Assembly (NCBI RefSeq): GCF_030519475.1
Contig: NZ_JAUMKD010000010.1
Span: 124,001 to 188,000 of the forward strand
Reading direction: 5' to 3'
DNA: 64,000 nucleotides
Origin: Micromonospora sp. C28SCA-DRY-2
Lineage (GTDB): Bacteria; Actinomycetota; Actinomycetes; Mycobacteriales; Micromonosporaceae
In this document: positions 1 to 8,127 of the stretch, piece after piece
Layout: each line of letters begins with the position of its first letter
Numbering within the stretch: position 1 is the stretch's first letter
Program-made: the position numbers and the translations under genes
Notes under the pieces: model-generated
Told to the model about the DNA's origin: nothing
Seen by the model: only the letters and a program-made list of their open reading frames with translations
Database searches by the model: none

Positions 1-168
1 CAGCACCAGCAGTCCGTGGATCACGCCGAGCGCGTCGTCCTCCGCCGTCACCAGCGTGGTGACCTGGATGAAGGCGAACACGAACACCACGTCGAAGAAG
101 AGTTCCGCGGTGGTGACGGGGGTCCGCTCGGACAGCGGTCGCAGTCCCGGGCGCACCCTGGCGGTCAT
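1..168 (-). CDS. Low temperature requirement protein A (LtrA) family, N-terminal fragment
   Basis: Only the first 56 codons lie in the window; the rest runs off the left edge. The ATG is at 168. The visible N-terminus reads PVTTAELFFDVVFVFAFIQV, the hallmark start of the LtrA family, in which a conserved ELFFDLVFVFA-type stretch forms the first membrane helix. Family members are polytopic membrane proteins of poorly defined function, named for a Listeria cold-growth mutant. The start lies 3 bases after the stop of the POT transporter on the same strand, so the two are very probably cotranscribed. The family call is firm; the function is not known. Confidence 0.8.
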   Translation of the reverse strand, partial: MTARVRPGLRPLSERTPVTTAELFFDVVFVFAFIQVTTLVTAEDDALGVIHGLLVL

Positions 169-171
169 GGA

Positions 172-1653
172 TCAGTGGATGCCGGCCATCAGGGCGCGGA
201 TCTGCCGGGCGAACATCACCGCGCCCAGCCCGAGCGCCACAGACGCCAGCCCGAAGGTCAGGAAGTACACCGGCTCGGACCAGGTGTCGGCGAGGCGGGC
301 CACCTGCCCGCCGATCGCGTCGCCGACGGCGGTGGCCAGGAACCACAGCCCCATCATCTGGCTGGCGTACTTCACCGGCGCCAGCTTGGTGGTGGCGGAC
401 AGCCCGACCGGGCTCAGCGACAGCTCGCCGGCGACCTGGATGGCGTACACCGCCACCAGCCACCACGGGGAGACCAGGTCGCCGCCGACGGCGGCCTGCG
501 CGGCGGCGGCCATCAGCACGAACGACAGGCCGTTGAGCACCAGGCCGACGGCGAACTTCGTCGGGGTGGAGACCCGGTGCCCCAGCCGCAGCCAGAGCAG
601 CGCGAACAGCGGTGCCCCGATGATGATCAGGATCGGGTTGACCGACTGCAACCAGGACGCGGGGAAGGTGAACCCGGCGACGTCCCGGTCGGTGCGCTCG
701 GCGGCGAAGAGGTTCAGCACCGACCCGGCCTGATCGTAGATCAGCCAGAACGCGGCGGCGAAGACGAACAGCCACACGTACGCCTTCATCCGGCTGCGTT
801 CGGTGGCGCTGAGTTCCCGGTCCACCATGATCCGGGCGAAGTAGCCGATGGTCACCAGCACGGTGACCGCGGCGAGCAGGTTGACCACGGTGTCGACGGT
901 GAACAGCCCGGCCACGGCCAGCACGACCACCGCCACCAGGATCGCGGCGGTGGCGAGCCCGACCCGGGTCAGCGCGCGGCGGCGGTCCGCGCCGAGCAGC
1001 GGGTCGGCGGGCCGGGCGCCGGCCTCGCCGAGGTTGCGCCCGCCCAGCACGTACTGCACCACGCCGAAGGTCATGCCGACCGCCGCCGCGCCGAAACCCA
1101 GATGCCAGTTGATCTTCTCGCCGAGGAAACCGGTGATCAGCGGCGCGATGAACGCGCCGAGGTTGATGCCCATGTAGAAGATCGAGAAGCCGGCGTCGCG
1201 GCGCGGGGAGTCCCGGTCGTACAGGTCGCCGACCATGGTGGAGATGTTGGGTTTGAGCAGCCCGGTGCCGAGCACGATCAGCGTCATCCCGGCGAACACG
1301 CTCCACCGCGCCGGCACCGCCATCACGTAGTGGCCGGCCGCGATGACCACACCGCCCCAGAGCACGCTGCGGCGGGCGCCGATCAGCCGGTCGGCGACCC
1401 AGCCGCCGGGCAGCGCCATCAGGTAGACCATCGCGTTGTACGAGCCGTACACCGCGTTCGCGGTGGACTCGGCCAGGCCCAGCCCGTCGTCGGCGAGTTC
1501 CGCGGTGAGGTAGAGCACCAGGATCGCCCGCATGCCGTAGAAGCTGAACCGCTCCCACATCTCGGTGAGGAATAGGGTGGCCAGGGCCCGCGGATGGCCG
1601 AAGAAGGTCCGCCCGGCGGGCGGTCGGTTCGCCACCGGCGCGTCACCAGCCAT
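172..1653 (-). CDS. POT/PTR2 family proton-coupled oligopeptide transporter
   Basis: A 493-residue polytopic membrane protein of the proton-dependent oligopeptide transporter family, expected to import di- and tripeptides across the cytoplasmic membrane. The N-terminal helix carries the ExxER proton-coupling motif (TEMWERFSFYGMRA, about residue 30). The PTR2 signature FSIFYMGINLGAFIAPLI lies near residue 155. Length and the presence of both signatures match bacterial DtpT-type carriers. An ATG start at 1653 is preceded by a GGAGG-like ribosome site. It lies directly upstream of the ltrA-like gene with only 3 bases between them, forming a two-gene unit. Substrate specificity cannot be read from the sequence. 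Confidence 0.93.
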   Translation of the reverse strand: MAGDAPVANRPPAGRTFFGHPRALATLFLTEMWERFSFYGMRAILVLYLTAELADDGLGLAESTANAVYGSYNAMVYLMALPGGWVADRLIGARRSVLWGGVVIAAGHYVMAVPARWSVFAGMTLIVLGTGLLKPNISTMVGDLYDRDSPRRDAGFSIFYMGINLGAFIAPLITGFLGEKINWHLGFGAAAVGMTFGVVQYVLGGRNLGEAGARPADPLLGADRRRALTRVGLATAAILVAVVVLAVAGLFTVDTVVNLLAAVTVLVTIGYFARIMVDRELSATERSRMKAYVWLFVFAAAFWLIYDQAGSVLNLFAAERTDRDVAGFTFPASWLQSVNPILIIIGAPLFALLWLRLGHRVSTPTKFAVGLVLNGLSFVLMAAAAQAAVGGDLVSPWWLVAVYAIQVAGELSLSPVGLSATTKLAPVKYASQMMGLWFLATAVGDAIGGQVARLADTWSEPVYFLTFGLASVALGLGAVMFARQIRALMAGIH

Positions 1654-1805
1654 CGCAGCCTCCGCTCTGCTCGGGCGGCTAACATCCCCGTTGGCAGCGA
1701 AAACACTCCACCGATTCCGCCCGGCCGGGACGACCCCGCCGGGCGACTGGCATGGCCGGCTACCCTTGGTCAGGCTCGACCCGTGCGGCGGCAGCGCCCG
1801 GGGCG

Positions 1806-1832
1806 GGAATGGCCCGGCGGAGACGGACCGTT
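1806..1832 (+). promoter_or_regulatory. SigR/SigH-type promoter of rbpA (GGAAT-N19-GTT)
   Basis: GGGAAT ends at 1810 and GTT begins at 1830, a 19-base spacer, 41 bases before the rbpA start. This fits the published disulfide-stress sigma factor consensus GGAAT-N18/19-GTT. In Streptomyces rbpA is a known SigR target, so sequence and gene identity agree. Confidence 0.7.
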
Positions 1833-1872
1833 ACACCTGAAGACCAGCACCACGAACGAGGGGAAGTCGATC

Positions 1873-2214
1873 ATGGGCGAGCGTATGCTGCGCGGTAGCC
1901 GGCTGGGCGCGGTCAGCTACGAGTCCGACCGCAACACGGAGCTCGCGCCGCGGCAGACCCGCGAGTACCTCTGCGCCAAGGGTCACCAGTTCGAGGTGCC
2001 GTTCGCCGTCGACGCCGAGGTCCCCACGACCTGGGAGTGCAAGTTCGACGGCAGCGTCGCCCGGCTGGTCGACGGCAGCGAGCCGGAGCAGAAGAAGGCC
2101 AAGCCGCCGCGTACCCACTGGGACATGCTGCTGGAGCGGCGGTCCATCGCCGAGCTGGAGGACATCCTCGCCGAGCGGCTGCAGGAGGTCCGCACCCGCC
2201 GCGGTCGCGCCTGA
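1873..2214 (+). CDS. rbpA: RNA polymerase-binding protein RbpA
   Basis: A 113-residue protein matching RbpA, the actinobacterial transcription factor that binds the sigma subunit and the RNA polymerase beta subunit and stabilises the open complex of group 1 sigma promoters. Visible features are the N-terminal tail (LRGSRLGAVSYESDR), the central fold around YLCAKGHQFEVPF, the basic linker, and the C-terminal sigma-interaction helix HWDMLLERRSIAELEDILAE. ATG at 1873 follows a GAGGGGA ribosome site; a longer in-frame extension upstream has no family support. A SigR-type promoter lies upstream and a strong terminator follows. Neighbours lnt/ppm/fxsA match the arrangement in mycobacteria. Confidence 0.97.
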   Translation: MGERMLRGSRLGAVSYESDRNTELAPRQTREYLCAKGHQFEVPFAVDAEVPTTWECKFDGSVARLVDGSEPEQKKAKPPRTHWDMLLERRSIAELEDILAERLQEVRTRRGRA

Positions 2215-2233
2215 CCGCACCGACACCGACACC

Positions 2234-2269
2234 ACGGCGCCCCGGGAGGAAACCCTCCCGGGGCGCCGT
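2234..2269. terminator. Strong hairpin after rbpA
   Basis: A perfect 16-base-pair stem (2234-2249 with 2254-2269) encloses an AAAC loop, between the convergent ends of rbpA and fxsA. It probably serves both strands. There is no U-tract, as is usual in GC-rich actinobacteria. Confidence 0.85.
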
Positions 2270-2287
2270 CGTCCGTTCCGGGCCGTC

Positions 2288-2806
2288 TCAGCGGCCCGGC
2301 TCGACGATCTCCCCCTCTATGGCGCGGCCACCGTCGACCACCGTCGGCTGCTCGGCCGGACGCGGGGCCGGCTGCGGCGCGCCCCGGCGCACCCGCACCC
2401 GGCGGGGCCCGAACAGGTCACCGGCGACCATCGACGACACCCGGCGCTCGGCGGCACGTTGCACCCCGGAACGGGCCAGCCGCCGCACCGGCGGCACCAG
2501 CAGCAGCAGCCCGACCGCCCCGCTGACCAGGCCGGGGGTGGCCAGCAGCAGGGCGCCGGCGAGCCCGACCAGGCCGTCGGTCACCTGCCGCCCCGGCGGC
2601 TGCCCGGCCTGCGCGGAGGCCCGGAAGCCCCGCCACGCCCGCATCCCCTCCCGGCGCAGCAACACCAGCCCCAGCAGCGACACCGCGAACACCACCAGCA
2701 CCGCGGTCCCGAACCCGACGGCCCGCCCGAGCAGCACGAAAACCGCCAGCTCCAGCGCCACCGCCAGCAGCAGGGCCAACGGTACGAACCTCAGTCCCCG
2801 GCGCAT
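2288..2806 (-). CDS. fxsA: FxsA family membrane protein
   Basis: A 172-residue protein of the FxsA family, small membrane proteins named for E. coli FxsA, whose overproduction alters phage exclusion. Homology begins at MRRGLRFVPLALLLAVALEL, so ATG 2806 with a GGGATGGGG ribosome site is preferred; ATG 2845 would add 13 unconserved residues and is possible. There are two N-terminal hydrophobic helices, a basic loop (LRREGMRAWRGFR), two more hydrophobic stretches around the GALLLATPGLVSGAVGLLLL region, and a proline-rich cytoplasmic tail. It is the last gene of the lnt-ppm-fxsA unit, an order also seen in mycobacteria. Cellular role unknown. Confidence 0.88.
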   Translation of the reverse strand: MRRGLRFVPLALLLAVALELAVFVLLGRAVGFGTAVLVVFAVSLLGLVLLRREGMRAWRGFRASAQAGQPPGRQVTDGLVGLAGALLLATPGLVSGAVGLLLLVPPVRRLARSGVQRAAERRVSSMVAGDLFGPRRVRVRRGAPQPAPRPAEQPTVVDGGRAIEGEIVEPGR

Positions 2807-2858
2807 GTCACCCCATCCCGTCCGCACGTCCCGCCCGTCCAGCATGACACGCCCCCGC

Positions 2859-3671
2859 TCAGGGCCACCGCACCTGACCGGTGGGGGTGCCGTGCAGGCC
2901 GCGCCGCACCGCCAGCCGGCGGTCCTGCACCGCCCAGCCGGTGATCCGCCACAGCGCCTCGGCCACGATCAGCGGGCTCATCTTGCTGCTGCCGCGTTCC
3001 CGCTCGGCGAAGGTGATCGGTACCTCGACGATCCGCACGCCGGCCCGGTGCGCCAGCCGGGACAGCTCCACCTGGAACGAGTACCCCTGGGAACAGATCG
3101 ACGCCAGGTCCAGCCGGCGCAGCGCGTCGAGCCGGTACACCCGGTAGCCGCCGGTGGCGTCGGAGACCGGCATGCCCAGCGCCAGCCGCGCGTACAGGTT
3201 GCCGCAGCGCGACAGCAGCAGCCGCCGCAGCGGCCAGTTCACCACCCGCGCCCCACGGGTCCACCGCGACCCGATCACCACGTCCGCGTCCCGGGCCGCC
3301 GCCAGCAACGCGGGCAGGTCCTCCGGGGCGTGCGACCCGTCGGCGTCCATCTCCACCACCGCGTCGTAGCCGCGCTGGCGGGCCCATTCGAAACCGGCCA
3401 GGTAGGCCGCGCCGAGGCCCTGCTTGCCCTCCCGGTGCAGCACGTGCACCCGCGGGTCGGCGCCGGCGAGGGCGTCGGCGATGGCCCCGGTGCCGTCGGG
3501 GCTGTTGTCGTCGGCGACGAGGATCTCCACCTCGGGCGCGGCCCGGCGCACCCGCGCCACGATCCGGGTGACGTTGTCGGCCTCGTTGAAGGTCGGGATC
3601 ACCACCAGCACCCGACCGGGGCCGGGCCGGTCCGGGCCCGGCCGCCGGACGTCGGTCGCCTCGCCCACCAC
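2859..3671 (-). CDS. ppm: Polyprenol monophosphomannose synthase (GT2)
   Basis: A 270-residue family 2 glycosyltransferase that transfers mannose from GDP-mannose to polyprenyl phosphate, giving the lipid donor used for lipoglycans and protein O-mannosylation. The nucleotide-binding start VVIPTFNEADN, the DDNSPDGTG motif and the metal-binding MDADGSH are all present. There is no membrane anchor, so it corresponds to the cytosolic catalytic domain only. GTG at 3671 follows a GGAGGGGG ribosome site 37 bases after lnt. In M. tuberculosis the equivalent Ppm1 is a single polypeptide fused to the Lnt domain; here the domains are separate genes, as in Streptomyces. Confidence 0.95.
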   Translation of the reverse strand: MVGEATDVRRPGPDRPGPGRVLVVIPTFNEADNVTRIVARVRRAAPEVEILVADDNSPDGTGAIADALAGADPRVHVLHREGKQGLGAAYLAGFEWARQRGYDAVVEMDADGSHAPEDLPALLAAARDADVVIGSRWTRGARVVNWPLRRLLLSRCGNLYARLALGMPVSDATGGYRVYRLDALRRLDLASICSQGYSFQVELSRLAHRAGVRIVEVPITFAERERGSSKMSPLIVAEALWRITGWAVQDRRLAVRRGLHGTPTGQVRWP

Positions 3672-3708
3672 GTCGATTACCCCCTCCGCCGCCCGGGGTC
3701 GGCTGTCG

Positions 3709-5298
3709 CTACCCGGCGCGCTGCCGGCGGCGCAGCACCCCCGCGGCGGCCAGGGCCGCCACCGCGAGGGCGGTCAGCGCCACCTCCGGCCACAGCCCGA
3801 CCCGGGTGGCCAGGGTTCGCCCGTCGGAGAGCGCCACCTGCCGGACCACGACCGCACGGGTGTTGAACCCGGTGGCGTCGCTTACCCGCCCGTGCGGGGA
3901 GACGAACCCGGACACTCCGACCGTGGAGGCCATCAACGCCGGCCGGCCGTGCTCCACGGCGCGCAGCCGCACCATGGCCAGCTGCTGGCGGGCCTCGGCG
4001 ACGTCGAAGGTGGCGTTGTTGGTCTGCACCACCAGCAGCTGCGCCCCGCCGGTGACGGTGTCGCGGACCACCTCGTCGTAGGCGACCTCGAAGCAGATCA
4101 CGTCGCCGAGCACCGTCTGTCCGGCGCGCAGCACGCCCGGTTCGCTGCCCGGCACGAAGTCGTTGCGGACCCGGTCGACCTGCTTGCTGACCATCCGGGC
4201 CAGGTCGCGCAGCGGCACGTACTCGGCGAACGGCACCGGGTGCCGCTTGGTGTACAGCTGCTCCAGGTCGGGGCCGGCGCCGGGACGCCACAGGATGCCG
4301 GCGTTGCGGACCTGGCCGGGCTGCGGGCCGAGCAGCACCGCGCCGACCAGGATCGGCGCCCGGATCGCGTCGGCGGCCGCGGAGATCCGCGCTCCGGCGG
4401 CAGAATTGCGCAGCGGGTCGATGTCGCTGGAGTTCTCCGGCCACACCACCAGGTCCGGCTGCGGCCGCTGCCCGTCGGCCACCCGGGCGGCCAGCTCGAT
4501 GGTGGCGTCGACGTGGTTGTTCAGCACCGCCTGCCGCTGGGCGTTGAAGTCCAGCCCGAGCCGGGGCACGTTGCCCTGCACGATCGCCACGGTGACGGTG
4601 GGTCCGCCGCCGGCCGCGCCGACGGGCACCGCCAGCCCGGCGGCGACCACGGCGAGGGCGCCGGCGGTCAGCGCGGCGGCCGGCGCCCTCCACCTGCGCA
4701 CGTCGTAGCGCCGCCACGCGGCGGTCACCAGCAGCCCGCCGGCCACCGCCACCGCGAAGGTCACCAGCGGCGCCCCGCCCAGCGCGGCCAGCCGCAGCAG
4801 CGGCGAGGAGTCCTGGCTGAAGGCCAGCCGCCCCCACGGGAACCCGCCGAACGGGGTGCGGTCGCGCAGCGCCTCCTGCCCCACCCAGAGCAGACCGGTC
4901 AGCGCGGGCCACGTCCAGCGCCACCGGTCGGCCAGCGGGGACACCCACGCGGTGGCGGCGCCGAGCAGCGCCAGGTAGCCGGCCTGCAGCAGGGACAGCA
5001 GCACCCACGGCAGGTAGCCGGTGTGCAGGTTCGTCCAGGACAGCAGCGGCGCGAACAGCGCCACCCCGGTGAGGAAGCCCAGGCCGGCGCCGGCGCGCAG
5101 CCGCCGCCGGTGCGCGGCGGCGGCCAGCAGCGCCACCCCGGCCGGCGCCAGCGGCCACACCCCGTACGGGGGGAACGCCAACAGCAGCGCCACCCCGGCG
5201 GCGATCGCCAGCGGCGCGGCCACCCGCAGCGGCAGCGGGCGCGCCGCGTCCGCCGGCCGGGCGGCCGGCTCGGCGTGCGTGGGGTCCAGGGTCGTCAC
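3709..5298 (-). CDS. lnt: Apolipoprotein N-acyltransferase
   Basis: A 529-residue membrane enzyme that N-acylates the lipid-modified N-terminal cysteine of lipoproteins. It has about six N-terminal membrane helices (residues 25-230) and a periplasmic nitrilase-type (CN-hydrolase) domain (about 235-500). The Glu-Lys-Cys catalytic set is visible: E288 in VVWPENSSD, K351 in YTKRHPVPFAEY, C402 in GDVICFEVAYDE. The GTG at 5298 is preferred because GATGAGG precedes it and the family homology begins soon after; a frame extension back to 5436 is low-complexity. First gene of lnt-ppm-fxsA. Confidence 0.94.
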   Translation of the reverse strand: MTTLDPTHAEPAARPADAARPLPLRVAAPLAIAAGVALLLAFPPYGVWPLAPAGVALLAAAAHRRRLRAGAGLGFLTGVALFAPLLSWTNLHTGYLPWVLLSLLQAGYLALLGAATAWVSPLADRWRWTWPALTGLLWVGQEALRDRTPFGGFPWGRLAFSQDSSPLLRLAALGGAPLVTFAVAVAGGLLVTAAWRRYDVRRWRAPAAALTAGALAVVAAGLAVPVGAAGGGPTVTVAIVQGNVPRLGLDFNAQRQAVLNNHVDATIELAARVADGQRPQPDLVVWPENSSDIDPLRNSAAGARISAAADAIRAPILVGAVLLGPQPGQVRNAGILWRPGAGPDLEQLYTKRHPVPFAEYVPLRDLARMVSKQVDRVRNDFVPGSEPGVLRAGQTVLGDVICFEVAYDEVVRDTVTGGAQLLVVQTNNATFDVAEARQQLAMVRLRAVEHGRPALMASTVGVSGFVSPHGRVSDATGFNTRAVVVRQVALSDGRTLATRVGLWPEVALTALAVAALAAAGVLRRRQRAG

Positions 5299-5454
5299 CG
5301 GCGCCTCATCTCGATCACGGTGCTGAAGGCTACCCGCCCGGCGCCGCGTCGCCGCGCTCGGCGAGGCGCCGGGTGCGGCAGGACCACGGGCGCGGGCTAC
5401 GCCGGGGCCGCCGGTCACCCCGGTGTCGCCGGTCACCCCGGGGCGGGTTGTCGG

Positions 5455-5492
5455 CGGTCGGGTCCGCCGCGCGGGGGCGGCGGACCCGACCG
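5455..5492. terminator. Hairpin after the oxidoreductase-methyltransferase gene
   Basis: A perfect 15-base-pair stem (5455-5469 with 5478-5492) with an 8-base loop lies just downstream of the minus-strand stop at 5500, separating that gene from lnt. Confidence 0.85.
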
Positions 5493-5499
5493 TGACCCG

Positions 5500-7080
5500 T
5501 CAGCGGCGGCGGGCGACCAGGACGGCGTCGTGGATGGTGATCTCCCGCCCCTCCGGGTTCACCATCGCCCGGGGGCGTGTCTCGGCGGCCAGCACCTGCC
5601 AGCGGCCCGGGTCCAGTCCCGCCGCCACCTCCTCGGCGGTGAACATCATCTCCGGGAAGTGCAGGCGGTGGGCGCTGGTCCGCAGGTCCGAGGGGTGGTG
5701 CCCGACGATGAGCAGGGTGCCGCCGGGGGCCACCGCGGCGGCCAGCCGGGCGAACATCTCCTGCCGCTGCTCCGGCGGCAGCTGCATGAACTGCGCCGAC
5801 ACCAGGTCGTAGGAGTCCGCGGCGGGCGGCTTGGCCAGCAGGTCGGCGTGCACCCACTCGATCCGCCCGGCGACGGCCGCCCCGGCGGTGTCGGCGTGCG
5901 CGGCGGCCCGCTCCAGCGCGGTGGTGGAGATGTCCACCGCGGTCACCTGCCACCCCCGCCCGGCCAGCCACACCGCGTCGGCGCCCTCGCCGGCGCCGAC
6001 GTCCAGCGCCCGCCCCGGCGGCAGCTGCGCGGCCTCGGCGACCAGCTGCGGGTTGGGTCGCCCGCTCCACACCGCCGGCCGGGACCGGTAGCGCTCCTCC
6101 CAGGCGGCCTCGGTGAACATGGTCTCCCGGCGGTCCCGGTAGCCGGCCACCGCAGCGCGGGTGTCCTCGGCGACCAGGTCGGCGTTGATCGCCGCGCCGG
6201 CGGTCAACCCGGCCCCCGCGGAGGTGATCACCTGGGCGCGTACGTCGGCCACGTTGCCGGCCACCCACACCCCCGGCACCGCGGTGGCGCCGTTGGCGTC
6301 GGCGGGGATCTGGCTGCCGAACACGTGCCCGCCCATCTCCACCTCGACCGGCGCCAGGCCCAGCGACGCCAGCAGCCCGGCGCGGGCGGTGAACCGCGGC
6401 GCGACCACCAGCGCGTCCAGCTCGACCACCTCGCCGGAGGCCAGCCGCACCCCGGTCAGCGCGTCCCCGGTCACCTCCAGCCCGGCGACCGGCCCCTCCA
6501 CCACCGGGATGGCCCGCGCGGCGAGCTGCTCGGTCTCCTCGGCCCCCGGCGCCGCCGCGCCGTGCAGCACGAGCAGCACGTGCTCGCTCCACTGCCGCCA
6601 CAGCTGCGCCTGGTGCACCCCGAACGGGCCGGTGGCCAGCACCCCGATCCGCCGGTCGCGCACCTCCCAGCCGTGGCAGTACGGGCAGTGCAGCACGTCC
6701 CGGCCCCACCGCTGCGCCAGCCCCGGCACCTCGGGCAGCTCGTCGACCAGCCCGGTGGCGACCAGCAGTCGCCGCGCCCGCACCGTCCGCCCGTCGTCGA
6801 GGGTGACGGTGAACTCCGCCCCGTCGCGGGCGGCGGAGACCACCTGGCCGGCCACGATCCGCCCGCCGTACCCGGTGACCTCGGCCCGGCCGGCGGCCAG
6901 CAGCTCACCCGGGGCGGTGCCGTCGCGGCCCAGGTAGTTGTGCATGTGCGCGGCGGGCGCGTTGCGCGGCTCGCCGCCGTCGACCACCAGCACCGAGCGG
7001 CGGGCCCGGCCCAGCGCCAGCGCCCCGGCCAGCCCGGCGGCGCCGCCGCCGACCACCACCACGTCGTACCTGTCGTCCAT
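5500..7080 (-). CDS. Fusion: FAD/NAD(P) dithiol oxidoreductase plus class I SAM methyltransferase
   Basis: A 526-residue two-domain protein. Residues 1-315 form a thioredoxin-reductase-like flavoprotein with the FAD Rossmann motif GGGAAG (11-16), ATG loop near 108, the redox pair CPYCHG (C132, C135) and the second FAD motif VWVAGNVADV (271-280). Classical thioredoxin reductases have CATCDG; the CPYCHG form resembles small-molecule dithiol oxidases of the GliT/HlmI type. The NADPH loop is a degenerate ATGPFGVHQ. Residues 321-526 are a SAM methyltransferase with motif I LDVGAGEG (359-366) and AVDIS. ATG 7080 has a GGGGGAG ribosome site; the open frame continues upstream only by chance. It is divergent from an XRE-cupin regulator. 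Redox plus methylation of a thiol substrate is an inference. Confidence 0.9.
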   Translation of the reverse strand: MDDRYDVVVVGGGAAGLAGALALGRARRSVLVVDGGEPRNAPAAHMHNYLGRDGTAPGELLAAGRAEVTGYGGRIVAGQVVSAARDGAEFTVTLDDGRTVRARRLLVATGLVDELPEVPGLAQRWGRDVLHCPYCHGWEVRDRRIGVLATGPFGVHQAQLWRQWSEHVLLVLHGAAAPGAEETEQLAARAIPVVEGPVAGLEVTGDALTGVRLASGEVVELDALVVAPRFTARAGLLASLGLAPVEVEMGGHVFGSQIPADANGATAVPGVWVAGNVADVRAQVITSAGAGLTAGAAINADLVAEDTRAAVAGYRDRRETMFTEAAWEERYRSRPAVWSGRPNPQLVAEAAQLPPGRALDVGAGEGADAVWLAGRGWQVTAVDISTTALERAAAHADTAGAAVAGRIEWVHADLLAKPPAADSYDLVSAQFMQLPPEQRQEMFARLAAAVAPGGTLLIVGHHPSDLRTSAHRLHFPEMMFTAEEVAAGLDPGRWQVLAAETRPRAMVNPEGREITIHDAVLVARRR

Positions 7081-7155
7081 CTGCTCCCCCTCGTCGCCTC
7101 GTGCGGGTTCCCACGCTCCACCGGCGCCGCGAATTCGACAAGTAATGTTGCTGTT
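7081..7155. promoter_or_regulatory. Divergent promoter region of the oxidoreductase and XRE-cupin genes
   Basis: This 75-base gap must serve both genes. On the plus strand TAATGT (7143-7148) ends 7 bases before the ATG, giving a likely leaderless start. The minus gene has a Shine-Dalgarno site (GGGGGAG). The AT-rich 7130-7155 segment is the likely operator for the XRE protein. Confidence 0.5.
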
Positions 7156-7737
7156 ATGGCAAACGACGAGGCGGCGGTGCTGGCGGCGGTGGGGCCACGG
7201 CTGCGGGCCCTGCGCAAGCAGCGTGGCACGACCCTGACCGACCTGGCCGCCACCACCGGCATCTCGGTGAGCACGCTGTCGCGGCTGGAGTCGGGGCAGC
7301 GCCGGCCCACCCTGGAACTGCTGCTGCCGCTGGCCCGCGCCCACCAGGTGCCACTGGACGAACTGGTCGGCGCGCCGGAGGTCGGCGACCCGCGGGTGCA
7401 CGCCCGCCCCATCGTCCGCCACGGTGTGACGTTCCTGCCGCTGACCCGCCGCCCGGGCGGTCTGCAGGCGTTCAAGCAGATCCTGCCCCCGCACACCCCC
7501 GCCGAGCCGGAACAGCAGACCCACGAGGGCTACGAGTGGCTGTACGTGCTCTCCGGCCGGGTGCGGCTGCTGCTCGGCGAGCACGACCTGATCCTGGAGC
7601 CGGGCGAGGTGGCCGAGTTCGACACCCGGGTGCCGCACTGCGTGCTCAACCCCGGCCCGGAGCCCACCGAGATCCTCACCCTGTTCGGGCCGCAGGGCGA
7701 ACGGCTGCACGTGCGCGCCCGCCCCGCGAAGCGCTGA
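7156..7737 (+). CDS. XRE family regulator with C-terminal cupin domain
   Basis: A 193-residue transcription factor. Residues 10-65 are an XRE helix-turn-helix (LRALRKQRGTTLTDLAATTG, then SVSTLSRLESGQRRPTLELL). Residues 100-185 are a cupin (THEGYEWLYVLSGRVRLLLG, then LEPGEVAEFDTRVPH), which in this family usually senses a small ligand. It is transcribed away from the oxidoreductase-methyltransferase gene, the usual sign of a local regulator. The ATG at 7156 lacks a ribosome site and sits 7 bases after a TAATGT -10, so translation is probably leaderless. A strong hairpin follows the stop. The ligand is unknown. Confidence 0.92.
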   Translation: MANDEAAVLAAVGPRLRALRKQRGTTLTDLAATTGISVSTLSRLESGQRRPTLELLLPLARAHQVPLDELVGAPEVGDPRVHARPIVRHGVTFLPLTRRPGGLQAFKQILPPHTPAEPEQQTHEGYEWLYVLSGRVRLLLGEHDLILEPGEVAEFDTRVPHCVLNPGPEPTEILTLFGPQGERLHVRARPAKR

Positions 7738-7749
7738 CCGGAAAACGAA

Positions 7750-7779
7750 ATCGGGGCGCGGCTCGCGCCGCGCCCCGAT
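7750..7779. terminator. Hairpin after the XRE-cupin gene
   Basis: A perfect 13-base-pair stem (7750-7762 with 7767-7779) with a TCGC loop starts 12 bases after the stop. Confidence 0.85.
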
Positions 7780-8127
7780 GCTCCCAGGCCCTTCCCGGCC
7801 GGTGGGGCGAGGATGCGGCACGCCGACCTTCGGACCGACCGGACGCGGACTGGCTGCCCCCGCCGGGCCGTTGTCTACTGGCCGTGCACCCCACCCTGCC
7901 CGTACACCGGTAACCGCGGCCGGTTCGCGCCGCCCCGCCGACCCCCGCCCGCTGGACCTGGCCGCCGCGACCCAAGCGGGTCGCTCGGCCAGCGGACGAA
8001 GGGACGAAGCGAACAGCAGCCGCTTCCCGTGGTAGGACTCAAAGACGGTACGTGCTGCCCCCCGGGCCCTGTCAACCCACCCCCGGCCTGTCGTGTGTCG
8101 CGCTTCGGCGTGTCGCGCCCGGCGTCC
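7780..8127. other. Gene-free stretch
   Basis: About 350 bases between the XRE-cupin terminator and the stop of the reactivase gene. Open frames here have no family signatures and no ribosome sites. No tRNA-like fold or clear repeat array is visible; only a short direct repeat TGTCGCGC near 8096 and 8111. Confidence 0.5.

Noticed and set aside
16..1575. Long plus-strand frame of 519 codons
   Set aside because: It lies opposite the POT transporter and is made of low-complexity Gly/His/Gln/Arg sequence typical of GC-rich antisense frames.
3424..7737. 1437-codon plus-strand frame
   Set aside because: Only its last 193 codons (from 7156) are a real gene (XRE-cupin); the rest is antisense to ppm, lnt and the oxidoreductase fusion.
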